DNA of 64,000 bases, taken from contig OY821519.1 in assembly GCA_963682025.1 (NCBI GenBank), positions 135,823,094 to 135,887,093 on the forward strand, written 5' to 3'. The translations under genes and the position numbers were made by a program. This DNA comes from Cordilura impudica (lineage: Eukaryota; Arthropoda; Insecta; Diptera; Scathophagidae). Of the stretch, positions 22,654 through 33,900 are shown in pieces (within the stretch, counting starts at the first letter, position 1; the number at the start of each line of letters is the position of its first letter). A model generated the notes under the pieces. That model saw only the letters and a list, made by a program, of their open reading frames with translations, was not told where the DNA came from and ran no database searches.

Positions 22654-23212
22654 AGTCGAATCGTCGCATTCATCATCGAAATTTCGCGATCGAAATTATT
22701 TTTTTATTTTCCAAAATAAAATACTAATGCCCGTTTTCTCAATAGGCGATTATCATTTATCCCAACTAGAAACTGCCGATTAAAGAAATTTGGTTTTCTC
22801 AATGTCTGGTTTGCTTCTATTTGGTCGCAAAGCTAACAGGCACTCATATGCCAATAATTTATTTATCGTACAGATAAATTATTCTCCCAAATTTCATATC
22901 AATTTTGAGAGGCATTGCCAACTGAAAATAATTCTCCCAACTTTCATACGTATTTTGAGAGGCATTGCAAACTGAAAATAATGTTTTTGTTGGTGTATTG
23001 AGAAAACCAAAATTGTTAACCGGCAGTTTATCGGTCCAATAAATTTATGTCCTAGTTAAGTAACAGGCAGTTTAACGATACATTGAGAAAACCGGCATAA
23101 GAGTAATTTTACTCTGTCACAGCTAACGATTTATGATCCGTCTTCTTTAAATAATAAACAAAAATATGGAATTTCGATTGGTTTTACTCGAAATCGAATG
23201 CGACGATTTGTC
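22654..23212. mobile_element. Outer inverted-repeat element hosting a nested MITE
   Basis: CGAATCGTCGCATTC near 22657-22671 is inverted as GAATGCGACGATTTG near 23195-23210, and AATTTCG..CGAAAT blocks lie just inside. The inner MITE at 22728-23097 separates the arms. The arms are about 70 bases and imperfect. Extent and ends are approximate. Confidence 0.5.
22728..23097. mobile_element. MITE with TGCCSGTTTTCTCAAT ends, TAA duplication
   Basis: The left end TGCCCGTTTTCTCAATAG matches the reverse complement of the right end CATTGAGAAAACCGGCA, and TAA flanks both sides (22725-22727 and 23098-23100). Further inward, GGTTTTCTCAAT at 22792 pairs with ATTGAGAAAACC at 22998. A ~49-bp segment (ATTCTCCCAAMTTTCATA...TGAAAATA) is tandemly duplicated at 22880-22980. 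Confidence 0.75.
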
Positions 23213-23564
23213 CCTTGCCTTAATGTTATAAGTGAACAAAAAAAATCACTTTCCCACTTCTCCTCTGAATACATGCAGCTCTTTTTGTAAAGTAATAAAT
23301 TGAATTTTAAACTTAAGACTTACACAGATTTTTACAATTGCTTTTTAATTCACAGCTGCAAACTATTTTTTAAACGGAATCATACGTTATACACCAACAA
23401 AATCTACATTGAATATCTCGGTCGCTAATGTGTACCAACAAAGCATGCGAAAGTGTTGTTGCTTTACGCTTCGGCGTAACCAAGAAAAAGCAACAAAAAA
23501 CGAAAAAGACAAAATTGTTCATGTATTTTGAGTGCTGAGTGCTGTGTGTGTGTATTAGAATACA

Positions 23565-23775
23565 GGGTACGTTCGTAAATGCAGTAAATTTGTGCATCAC
23601 TACGGCAGTTATGCCAAGTTTTGTTGCTGATGCATGATCACTTGTTGCAGATGCTTTGTAACTGCTCAACAATTGCAATAAAAAAAAAAATCAGTGCTGC
23701 CAAGTGATGCTTTTTTGTCGTTTTACTTTTATTCTGCTGCAGTGATGTATAACTACTGCATTTACGAACGTACCC
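23565..23775. mobile_element. Small MITE, 211 bp, ACA duplication
   Basis: The ends GGGTACGTTCGTAAATGCAG (left) and CTGCATTTACGAACGTACCC (right) are perfect inverted repeats of at least 20 bases. ACA flanks both sides (23562-23564 and 23776-23778). The interior is a loose hairpin with CAGTGATG/CATCACT-type words. It has no coding capacity. Confidence 0.8.
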
Positions 23776-23778
23776 ACA

Positions 23779-24515
23779 CTGCCTAGCCCAAAGTGCTTTT
23801 ACAAAAACAAAAGTGCATTGAGTGGTTAGGGCTTGGGCACAATTGGTGTAGAATGTACGATGTGTGTCAAATATTATTTTGGAGATATATTCTAAACACT
23901 CTCTGAGTCGATCAAACAATAATGGCTATACTCTTAACTAATATATGTAGCTAACAGAGCTGAAAGTAGAGAAATTTAAATTTGTTAAAATACATTTGGT
24001 ACCTAGTGTAATGCAATTATATCTACGTAAACATGTGCATTTGTGTATAAAATTTTCAAAGAAATTTATTGTATTTATTTAAAATTAATTTAAAAATGCT
24101 TTCAGCAATTACATTTAACAGACACCCATATTCAATAGAAACACATTTGTTAATTTAAAAATGTTTGAATGTTATTTTCTATACACTCGTACATATGTAT
24201 GTATATATAAATCTTCTGCATGTACAATCATATCAAAGCAGTGTCGGCATAAATCATAATCAAATTTATTACTGACATCAAGAGCAAACAAAACAAAAAT
24301 ATGAATTTTGATGAAAAAAATGTATTTCAACGTTATGGGTTATTAATAATACACTGAGCATGGAATGACTTTAAGCTTTCAGAATAGCGCAATAAAACAA
24401 ATTCGGATTTTTGTTTAAATGTAAGCAGTTTCCATCAAACATTAGGGACTTAAGAAAGTCCATGTATATTTATAAATCTGCTGTGAGAAATTAATTTTAT
24501 ACACTTTATTATTAA
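23779..24515. other. AT-rich spacer
   Basis: No gene, terminal repeat or tandem array is visible in this AT-rich stretch. Confidence 0.4.
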
Positions 24516-24894
24516 CTACCAGATTCCAGCCCTCGAAATTCGAGCTGAAATTCTAGGAAATTTTATTTTTTCATTAAATGAAAACCCTAAAAGTATGCTA
24601 ATCAATTATAGCCAATTCACATATTAACAAAAAAAAAAAAAACTCATTTTTATTACAAACACATTAACAAATTTAATAAACACACACATAGCATTGTGCA
24701 ATTTTATGTATGTGTTAGTAGCAATTTTAAATGCAATTTACTCAAAATAAAGTTAAAAATTTAACAATTAGTAAATGTGCAAAACGGCTAAAAAGAAATA
24801 CCTTTCAAATAATATACGGTTGGTCAAAATCGGGATTAAACCGTAGAACAAAACATCAGTCACAAGAAATCGCCTAGCCTATTAATTTTATAGA
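24516..24894 (-). mobile_element. Non-autonomous Helitron, 379 bp
   Basis: On the minus strand it starts TCTATAAAATTAATAGGC and ends with a hairpin (CTCGAATTTCGAG), about 10 more bases and a final tetranucleotide. Here the end reads GGTAG where sister copies have GCTAG. It is inserted between A and T. TC start, 3' hairpin about 10 bases from a CTRR end and an A/T insertion point are the Helitron hallmarks. Sister copies are at 40906, 48767, 49231 and 54330. Confidence 0.8.
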
Positions 24895-25228
24895 TATGAG
24901 AAATATAGAGGAAAAATGCCTAACTTGAACTATGCTCAAAATCTAACATTTATTGTCAATCTGAAAATCGAGTCGAAGAGCTCAACTGTGATGCAGTTTC
25001 AAATATACGCAAGAATGATGTTTCTCAATATGTGGAAAAATATCCACAACTTCCGGGCTCGTTATTGGCTATCTTTTAACATTTTCACTGGCGTCATGGG
25101 ATCGGACTATCACTTTGATTTTCACCAATTTTGATGGCTATGGAAATTGATTATAATTGTTACATATGAGCATCCATTAAAATATACCCAATAAGATAGA
25201 CTTCAATTTACCTCAGGTACATATTATA
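24895..25228. other. Spacer between Helitron and hairpin cluster
   Basis: This sequence contains no recognisable motif or repeat. Its last six bases (ATTATA, 25223-25228) border the next element. Confidence 0.35.
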
Positions 25229-26359
25229 TTAGACTGGTCGCAACTTGTATCGAATTTTTTTTTTTAATCCGTAATATGTGCGTTATCTAAAATATGGGGT
25301 TTGCTATCATATATGCGGTCTTCGTTTTTCACCTCGATCCGACGGAGCCTTCTGGTGCCTAATGGGGCCCAGAATACCCGAAGTGTGTTTATATGGGGAA
25401 AATATGACTCTTTTCAGATTTTACGAAAATTTCTTTCTACAGTTTAATTTTTACGACAAGTTGTCGTATGAATCGATATCAGTACTAAATTATCTCTTCA
25501 AAAAGCTATACATCTTCAATCAATAATAATAACTCGCCAAGAGGTACAAATGCCACTGACCACTGTTGTGCCAAAAAAAACAAAGTCGGAAAATTTTTTT
25601 AAAAATTAAACAGCACTTACGAAATAATTGAATTTTTTGAATAAATAGTCTTTTATTAGTTTGGGGTCATATGTGACCCCAAATCCAAAAGGGTTAAAGT
25701 TGTCATATTATTTTTTTCCGAAACCCTAGGCTATTAAGATAAAATATTAAGTTTAAAAGTGATTAAATTTTGATACAAAGTGTGTAAAAAGAGTATATTT
25801 ACTGAATATTTCACCAAAATCTAATGTTTCCCGAAATCCGCAAAAAAAAATCCTTGTAAAAAAATTATGGCAGAGAAATGTACTTAAATATTCACACAGT
25901 TAATCTCTTACATATATTTTGAAATTTTGTTTAAGAAATTTTATTTTAAACTTTAAAAAGGAGTCTTCAAAATTTTATCAAAAAAATTCTCCACCTTTGG
26001 TCTCAATAGGTTAACAACGTGGTAATAAAACAATACTTCAGGCCTGAGTACTTATATGTAGGTATAGAGACTAAAGAATATGATGGCTTTAATTGATTTC
26101 TTAAAGCTGAAAAAATTTCCGCCAAATTTTACGACCTAGTCTTTTTGGGCTCAAAAGTGGTCTGGGGCATTTGCTATTTCTTGGCGAGTTATTATTATTT
26201 ATTGAAAAGATAATTTAGTACTGATATCGATTCATATAACAACTTGTCGAAAAGTTAAACTGCAGATTGAAATTTTCGTAAAATCCGACAGCAAACCTCA
26301 TATTTTAGACAACGCACATATTACGAATTAAAGAAAAAACATTTTAACGACCAGTCTAA
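25229..26359. mobile_element. Inverted-repeat element with TTAGACTGGTCG ends
   Basis: TTAGACTGGTCG starts the left end and its inverse closes the right end. The arms extend at least 330 bases inward (TAATATGTGCGTT, AAATATGRGGTTTGCT, TTTTACGAAAATTTC, ATGAATCGATATCAGTACTAAATTATC, AACTCGCCAAGA). Flanking hexamers are ATTATA and TATATA, five of six identical. A TTGGGGTCATATGTGACCCC palindrome sits near 25661-25680. No transposase frame is present. The TTAG...GTC ends match the family at 6439, 26372, 29326 and 57672. Confidence 0.7.
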
Positions 26360-27444
26360 TATATATGTATATTGGGGAGGTCCTACGTTATATGGATATT
26401 ATTCAAATTGCGACTTTGGGATCCAATTTGTTACCTTTCAATATAAAACTAATAAATGTGAAGTTTGGGGCAATCGAATAAAGAAAAGTCGCGCCGGAAA
26501 TCGATTGAAAATTTGAAGTGTTTTTATATGGGAAAAATATGACTTTTTTTGAGATTTTACGAAAACTTCATTCTATAGTTTCATTTTTCCGACCAGCTGT
26601 TATAAGAATCCGGATCAGTATTAAATTATCTTTTCAAAAAGCTGCAAAAATTCAAAATCGAATAAAAACTCACTAAGAGTTTGCCACTTTTGTGGCAAAA
26701 AAAAACCAGGTCATGAAATTTGATAGCATTTTTTCAACTTTGAGAAATTGATTAAAGCCATTATTTTTTTGTCTCTATACCTATAAGCAATCAGATATGA
26801 AGCATTGTTTTATTGCCACGTTGTTAACCTATTGCGCATTGAAACCGAAAATGGGAAATTTTTTTGATAAAATTTTGAAAACTCCTTTTTCAAGTTTTAA
26901 AAAATTTTCTTAAACAAAATTTACAAAAATGGATCTTGCACTATAAGGTCTTATTAAATGCATATCAGAGATTAACAGTGTAAATTTCTGGGTAAATCTC
27001 TACGACAGAATTTTTTTGACAAGGATTTAATTTTTGCGGAATTCGACAAAAATGGGATTTTTGTGAAATATTCTGTATATGTAATCTTTCTAAATTCTTT
27101 ATATCAAAAATTAATCAGTTCTCTACTTTTAAATACTGTATTTTATTCTTATAGCCCAGGGTTTCGGGAAAAAATAATGTGATCCCATTAACCCTTTTGG
27201 AATTGGGTTCAAATATGACAAGACAATTTATTCAAAAATGCAAATATTTTGCAAATACTATTGAATTTTTAAAAGCGTTACTTAAAATATTATAACCAAA
27301 TATGTATAGCTTCCGTTCCTAAAATTTGGTATAAATCCGAGAACGTTAACCCATTATTTGCCAAGGCCAGCTTTTGTTTTTAAGATATTTCTAAATAAAG
27401 ATTAACGAAAAGGAGTTTTTCTATTAAACTCAATGAAACCACTT

Positions 27445-28010
27445 TTTAAACTCTTTCTTTTAACTCATACTCTCTGTCTGTCTGTCTGCCATGTGTGGAC
27501 CCCATTCCCCCTACTACAATTGATCTGAAACTTGGCCCATATTCTTGTCGTGACTACAGATTAATTTTGGGGTAGTCACCCACAGTAACGAGTGGTCACG
27601 CGCAGTCACGGAGTGATCTAAATGTCATTTCCCCTCATGCGATCTATCTGAAACTTGGTCCATACACTTGCTGTGAAAAAAAGATTAACTTTGACTTAGT
27701 CACGCACAGTCACGCATGGTCACGCACAGTCACGGAGTGATTTAAAACCCATTTTCCCTTATCTGATCGATCTAAAATTTGGTCGATAGACTTTCTGTGA
27801 AAAAAGATAAACTTTGACATAGTGAAGCTCAGTCACGAAGATATTAAATCCCGATGGATCGGAAACTTTGTCCACAGACTTGTTGTGGCCAAAGATTAAT
27901 TTTAATATAGTCATGCAAAGTCACAGACAGTCACGGATATATTCAAAACTCATATGCATAAGGAAAGAAAAAGTTTTAATAAAAACTTTCTTTTTATGGG
28001 TTAGATTATT
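27445..28010 (-). repeat. GTGACTGTGCG dispersed repeat (copy B)
   Basis: This is an inverted copy relative to copy A. It runs from AAACTCTTTCTTTTAACTC and a CTCTGTCTGTCTGTC run to TTTTTATGGGTTAGATTATT. It contains four to five subrepeats with GTCACGCACAGTCACGGAG. It sits at the centre of the 26372-29311 foldback. Confidence 0.8.
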
Positions 28011-28330
28011 AGAACGTAACAAATATAATTCCGTTAATTTTTCTTTTTATTTAACCCTTCAGTGCTCCTGGAATCATAATTTTCCATTGTGATATATCTC
28101 TGCAGCAATTGTCTGCTTATTGCTCGCGAATATAAATTCAAACAACTTTTAACCGATTTTATTATAAAATTATATTATTTTTAAAAAAAAATCTATATGT
28201 TTCAGCAATATATATATATATATATCATTTGAAAGCTTACTTGAATGCCTTTTATTTGATATTTTTAAATTTGACAGCCATTAGACCATTATGAAACTAT
28301 TTAAAATTTTGCATTTTTATAATAGACTTT
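28011..28330. other. Central spacer of the foldback element
   Basis: Unpaired AT-rich sequence with a short TA microsatellite near 28210-28225. I see no gene. Confidence 0.35.
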
Positions 28331-29325
28331 TTTTAATATGAAATTATCTCGTAAATAGGCATATACCATATGTCGTTTTAGATAAACTGAACGCTTTTAA
28401 AAATTCAACAGTATTTGCAAAATATTTGAATTTTTTTAATAAATTGTCCTTCATTAGCTTGGGGTCATATGTGACCTCAATTCCAAAAGGTTTGACGGGA
28501 TCATATTATTTTTTTCCTAGGCTATTATCATAAAATATAGCATTTAAAAGTACAGAAATTATTAATTTTAAATATGAAGAATTTAGAAACATATACAAAA
28601 TATTTCACAAAACCCCATTTTTCTCGAAATCCGCAAAATAAAATCCTCATCAAAAAATTCTGGCATAGTAATTTTCCTAAAAATTCACACAGTTAATCTC
28701 TGATATGTATTTAACAAAACATTAAAGCGCGAGATCCATTTTTTTAAATTTTGTTTAAGAAAATTTTTTAAAACTTGAAAAGGGAGTTTTAAAAATTTTA
28801 TCAAAAAAATTTTCCATTTTCAGTCCCAATGCGCAATAGCTTAACAACGTGGTAATAAAACAATACTTCATATCTGATTGCCTATAGGTATAGAGACAAA
28901 AAAATTATGGCTTTAATCAATTTCTCGAAGGTGGAAAAATTACTATCAAATTTCATAACCTAGTTTTTTTTTTTGGCACAGAAGTGGTCTGGGGCATTTG
29001 CTATTTCTTGGCGAGTTTTTATTCGATGACGAATTTTTATAGCTTTTTGAAAAGATAATTTAATACTGATCCAGATTCTCGTAACAACTTGTCGGAAAAA
29101 TGAAACTATAGAACGAAATTTTCGTAAAATCTCAAAAAAAGACATATTTTCCCCATATAAACACACTTAAAATTTTCAATCGATATCCGGCGCGACTTTT
29201 CTTTATCCGATTGTCCACAAACTTCACATTTATTAATTCTATATTGAAAGGTAACAAACTAGATCCCGCCTATACCCAAAATCGCATTTTCATTTTTAAG
29301 GACCACTCTAATGTATATATGTACA

Positions 29326-29628
29326 TTAGGGTTAGTCACTATTTTTTGCGAAGAATGCTCTCGCAGTGTGAGGTAGGGCATGGAAAACTATGAAGAACTG
29401 GATGTTTAGTTTTTGGAAATGGTGAAAAAACCTTTCCCGTAAAATGCATTTACTTTTGCTCGAAACCGATTTTTTTATTTCAAATTTTTTGTGATTTCTA
29501 GCAAAAGTTTTTACGGGGAAAATTTTCAAAAAAATAAACATGCAGTTCTTCATGATTTTCCATGCCCTACATCATATTGCGAAAGCAATTCAATATTCGA
29601 CAAAAGTCAAAAAAGTGACTAACCCTAA
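29326..29628. mobile_element. 303-bp MITE with TTAGGGTTAGTCAC ends
   Basis: The ends TTAGGGTTAGTCACT and AGTGACTAACCCTAA are perfect inverted repeats. Pairing continues inward through GTAGGGCATGGAAAA and GAAGAACTG...GTTCTTC, making a nearly complete hairpin. Flanking hexamers are TGTACA (29320-29325) and TATACA (29629-29634), five of six identical. It starts only 14 bases after the end of the 26372-29311 element. Confidence 0.75.
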
Positions 29629-29694
29629 TATACATGTTATATTATATATGCAGCATTGATTGGCTAAGTTACAAAAAGTTTATTAGTACCCATT

Positions 29695-30001
29695 GCACAG
29701 AGAGGTTGTCATTAAGAACAATTTCGAACAAAATCTCAAACTAGATGCTCAATTTGCTACCAAACCCTTTCGTCACACCAGGCTATATAGTACTGGTTCG
29801 GTAGATGCCGCACAACTATTTGGTGAAATTGAAAGAATTCGAAGAGAGTAGAAACTGCACAGATCTCCCCAACTTAAGCAACAAAAGAAAGAATGTACAT
29901 GTAATGTTGAACACATATCCCCGAAGTTTCGACCCAACACCCAAAATGGGTTTCTCTTCACGGCGTACATTGGGTTGAATCGTACTCGAAGTGGCGCTAA
30001 A
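29695..30001 (+). pseudogene. Unidentified coding-like remnant
   Basis: One frame reads about 95 codons from 29713 with a single TAG near 29848. The segments are NNFEQNLKLDAQFATKPFRH, TRLYSTGSVDAAQLFGEIER, then after the stop KLHRSPQLKQQKKECTCNVE and PNTQNGFLFTAYIG. The composition is less AT-driven than the surroundings, and the frame is longer than expected by chance. I do not recognise it. It could be a relic of the 5' side of the Transib element or of a captured host exon. Confidence 0.25.
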
Positions 30002-30104
30002 TTGGTATTTTAAAATTAATTTTTTCTAATACAGTTTGGTATCGGGTAAAAGTATATAAAATTGTGCGTCACTAATGATCTATGTAAATCAATATTTATA
30101 GTTA

Positions 30105-30109
30105 CTTAC
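30105..30109 (+). repeat. BEL element target duplication, left (CTTAC)
   Basis: CTTAC directly precedes the left LTR and is repeated at 37648-37652 after the right LTR. Five bases is normal for BEL/Pao integration. Confidence 0.9.
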
Positions 30110-30510
30110 TGTTTGCGTATGTAGCAAAAAATATATAAAAAATAAAAACACAATATAGTATAAGGTTTTTAGCAAGAGAAAATAAAATCTCTATTTTATT
30201 TGTATATACAAATGTATAAAAGATGTATTACCTTTTTTTAAAAATATGCACAGCGGATGGTGTTTATGTGTACGAATTGTACGAAGGTACCAAAACGATT
30301 GATTTTATAAGTTAAAAAATAAAGAGAGAAGGTGGCGAGCAATATCTAAGTACCGTTAACGGTTTTACTAGTTAAAATCTATGTAAACACTCCTTTCAAC
30401 GATGTATAAAAAAAGGAGTTTCATAGATTTTAACCCAGAATTAACCCAAAAATGGCTAATTGACTCAAAGGCGGAAAAGTACAAAGAAAATATTAAATTG
30501 TACTTAAACA
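30110..30510 (-). repeat. BEL 3' LTR
   Basis: 401 bp. On the element's strand it starts TGTTTAAGTAC and ends GCAAACA. It appears identical to 37247-37647. The purine-rich stretch expected just upstream is weak (only AAGGTGG near the LTR). Confidence 0.95.
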
Positions 30511-30961
30511 TTGCCGGCCACCTTGCAACATCAAGGTGTGTTGCAACAATAATACTTTAACAAATAACTTAAGTATCTTAAAATAAGGCATAGTTCAGTT
30601 TAAAAATGTGAGCTTGAATTCAATTTATTTTTTTTTTTTTTTTTTTTTTTTAACACTTAAATTGGCCAGTAGGGACCTCGACGTAACAATTTTCCATAGG
30701 CCAGTAGGGACCCCAATGGAAAATTGATTATAAATAAGTATGAGCCAGTAGGGACTCTACAATTTGAGCCAGTAAGGACTCTACATATGAGCCAGTAAGG
30801 ACTCTACAATGGAGATGGGCCAGATATGACCCATCCAAAAACGGTGTATTGCGCCATAGCATCCTCATAATCGAGCAGAGCATCTCAAAAAGGTTAGGGA
30901 GAGATTCCATATTTCTATGAAACAATAAAAAATTTAAAGAAAATATCGAAGAAAAAGTAAA
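30511..30961 (-). other. BEL 3' untranslated region with short tandem repeats
   Basis: There is a homopolymer run of about 25 bases at 30627-30651 (poly-A on the element strand). Five copies of GCCAGTARGGACYCY start at 30664, 30699, 30743, 30767 and 30790, with spacings of 35, 44, 24 and 23 bases. The last three are nearly perfect tandem units. Function unknown. Confidence 0.7.
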
Positions 30962-33900
30962 TTATTCGGTCAAAATGACCAGTTTGGTTATTGGTCGTTT
31001 TACAACCCCATTAGCAGTACGAATATCCGCGACCCTTACGCGACCGTCACTTCCCGGATAAACTTTTATGACCCGGCCTAAACGCCACGATGTTGGAGGT
31101 AGATTTTCATGCTTGATAACGACTAAGTCGTTTTCCTGTAGATCGCGTTCCGGATATTTCCATTTATAGCGCTTATTTAACGTCATTAAATATTCTTCTT
31201 TCCATCGGCGACAAAAAAGTTGAGACAACGCTTTCATTTTTCGAAATCGATTAACAAGACTTATCGGAGATTCATTAATTTCAGGCTCCGGGGGAGCAAG
31301 TATTGGTCCACCTATTAAAAAATGACCAGGAGTCAGAGCTACTGGTTCCCGAGGGTTATCCGCCATAGAACAAAGAGGACGTGAATTTAGGCAAGCTTCA
31401 ATTCTTGCGAGAACTGAAGAAAGTTCTTCAAAAGTATATTTAAAAAATTGCGCTTCCTTACGAAAATGGTGTTTAAAACTCTTGACCCCGGCTTCCCAAA
31501 GGCCACCCATATGAGGTGCCCCGGCCGGTATAAACCGCCAAGTTAAACCCTGAATACCATAAATAGAACCCACTGCAATCTGACTTTCCTTAAGAAACAT
31601 CTTAAAATCCTTCTCTAATTCACGCGATGCACCTACAAAATTTGTGCCATTATCCGAAAATATAGTGTAGGGGCAACCTCGTCGGGAAATAAATCTGTGA
31701 AAGGCAGATAAAAAAGTAGGCGTCGATAAATCAGACGTGGCCTCTAAATGAATTGCTTTCGTAGAAAAGCAAACAAAAATACAAACGTAGCCCTTCGTTA
31801 TCCTACAAGCTCTGCCCGTGAAACTTTTGATGTCAAAGGGACCAGCAAAATCAACGCCCGTTGTCATAAATGGTCTAGTAAGAGTAGTTCTTTCAGGGGG
31901 CAGAGCCGCCATAATTTGGCGACAAGATACTTTACGGTCAATAATACACCGTTTACAACGACCAATGACTCCACGAATTTTCGACTTCAAGCGTGGAACC
32001 CAATATTCAATGCGCAGTATTCGCAACATCAACTGATTTCCACCGTGAATGGAAATCATATGAACAAATTCTATTAACAATTGAGTAAATCGGCTCGAAT
32101 AAGGTAAAATAATTGGATATTTCTCCGTATATGAAAGGGATGGTGATTTAACCAAGCGACCATTCAATCTTATCACACCGTCTTTATCGAGAAAGGGATT
32201 CAAAGAAATAAGACAACTCTTTGAACTTAACGGTTTTTTGTCTAACAGGCACTTATATTCATCTGCATAGTGGTGTTTCTGAGCCACAATGGCTAAATGC
32301 AATTTTGTTCTTCTGATTTCATAACCAGCAACGATTTTATCCACATTCATATAACGATTTGACCTATGAGCTGGATGACTATTGTAAAAGAACCTCAAAA
32401 TATATGAGATTATCCGAAGAGCTCGATCAAGACGAGAGTAATTATTCAAAATATCCACATATATATCTTCCCCCTTAACGTCCGTAAAGAAGGAAGCATG
32501 AGTTTTGACAACCCGACCCTCAATGTCAGTGTCAAGATAACTTAGATCCGTTATATTCCAGTGCACTTTATCTTGACCCAGCCATCTTGGACCATGCCAC
32601 CAAAGCTCACTATTTTCCAGCTCAGTGGGAGAGGTACCACGACTACCTAAATCTGCAGGATTATCCTCAGAACGAACATGATACCAATTATGGTTTCCTA
32701 CATTTTCTTGAATGCGGCATACTCTGTTCGCTACAAATGTGGTCCAGGAACACGGCGTTTTCCTTAACCAAGAAAGGACTATCGTCGAATCAGTCCAACA
32801 GTAAATTTGATCAATTTTAATATCAATTTCACCTATTACCGTCTTCAAAAGTTCAGAGGCTAACACCGCCCCGCACAGTTCTAAACGAGGTAGAGAAATT
32901 GATTTGATGAGGGCTACTTTGGTTTTCGATGAAAGTAGGTGAGTATGAATTTCGCCGTTAGAAGCCTGAATTCGAATATAAATCACCCCCGCGTATGCCT
33001 TTTCCGAGGCATCAGAAAAAACATGAAGCTCAACAGAATTTCCCGGCGAATAATTAACCCATCCTGGAATACGAATAGTATTTACCTCATGATAAGAAGT
33101 TACAAATCTTTTCCATTCAACTTCCGTCGAAATTGGAAGCATATCATCCCAATTTATATTATCAAGCCAAATTTTCTGCATGATAATTTTAGCAACCACA
33201 ATTACAGGACCTAACCAACCTACAGGATCAAACAATTTCGCGATAGTCGATAAGACTTCCCTCTTAGTATACCCAGATTTTAATGAAATAGGAGGCACAC
33301 TAAAATAAAACGAGTCCAACTGAGCGTTCCACTGAATTCCTAAAGTCTTTGAAGTACTCGATTCTATAAAGGTCAATAATTTAGCGTCAACTAAATGGTC
33401 CAAAGGTATGTCTTTCAAAATACTCCGTTCGTTTGAAGTCCATTTTCTTAGCTGAAACTTAGCAGAGGCCAAAGCAGCGACGAGTTGATCACGAGCCATT
33501 AATGCAGTCGAAATGTCATGAGTCCCTGTCAAAACGTCGTCAACGTACATGCACTTTCGTAGAATATGTGCTGCGAGAGGAAACTCAGCCTCAGAATCGT
33601 CCGCGAGTTGTAATAACGTCCTAATGGCAAGGTATGGAGCGCAGTTAACGCCAAAAGTCACTGTCTGTAATTCATAGTCCCTTACAGTCTCCGTCGGAGA
33701 ATCCCTAAACAAAATTCGTTGAAAAGGGGTATGAGAAGGATCAACCCGAATCTGCCTATACATTTGAGTAATATCACAATTGAAGACGAATTTAAACAGA
33801 CGCCATCTAAGAATAAGTAGAACTAAGTCTGCTTGTAAGGTAGGTCCTACGTAAAGGCAATCGTTTAAACTAATTCCATTAGAAGTTCTATTTGAAGCGT

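Larger units (their letters stand above)
26372..29311. mobile_element. 2.9-kb foldback-like element with TTRGRGWGGTCC ends, TGTATA duplication
   Basis: The left end is TTGGGGAGGTCC and the right end reads inward as TTAGAGTGGTCC. The exact hexamer TGTATA flanks both sides (26366-26371 and 29312-29317). The arms are about 1 kb each: CGCGCCGGAAATCGATTGAAA at the left is inverted at the right, as are the ACTTGTCGGAAAAATG and GCACAGAAGTGG segments. The centre holds a copy of the GTGACTGTGCG repeat (27445-28010). Its arms share sequence with the neighbouring 25229-26359 element. No transposase is present. Confidence 0.75.

Noticed and set aside
25661..25680. TTGGGGTCATATGTGACCCC palindrome as an operator
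   Set aside because: It recurs in partial form in the neighbouring hairpin element (near 28460), so it is part of the TE family and not a host regulatory site.
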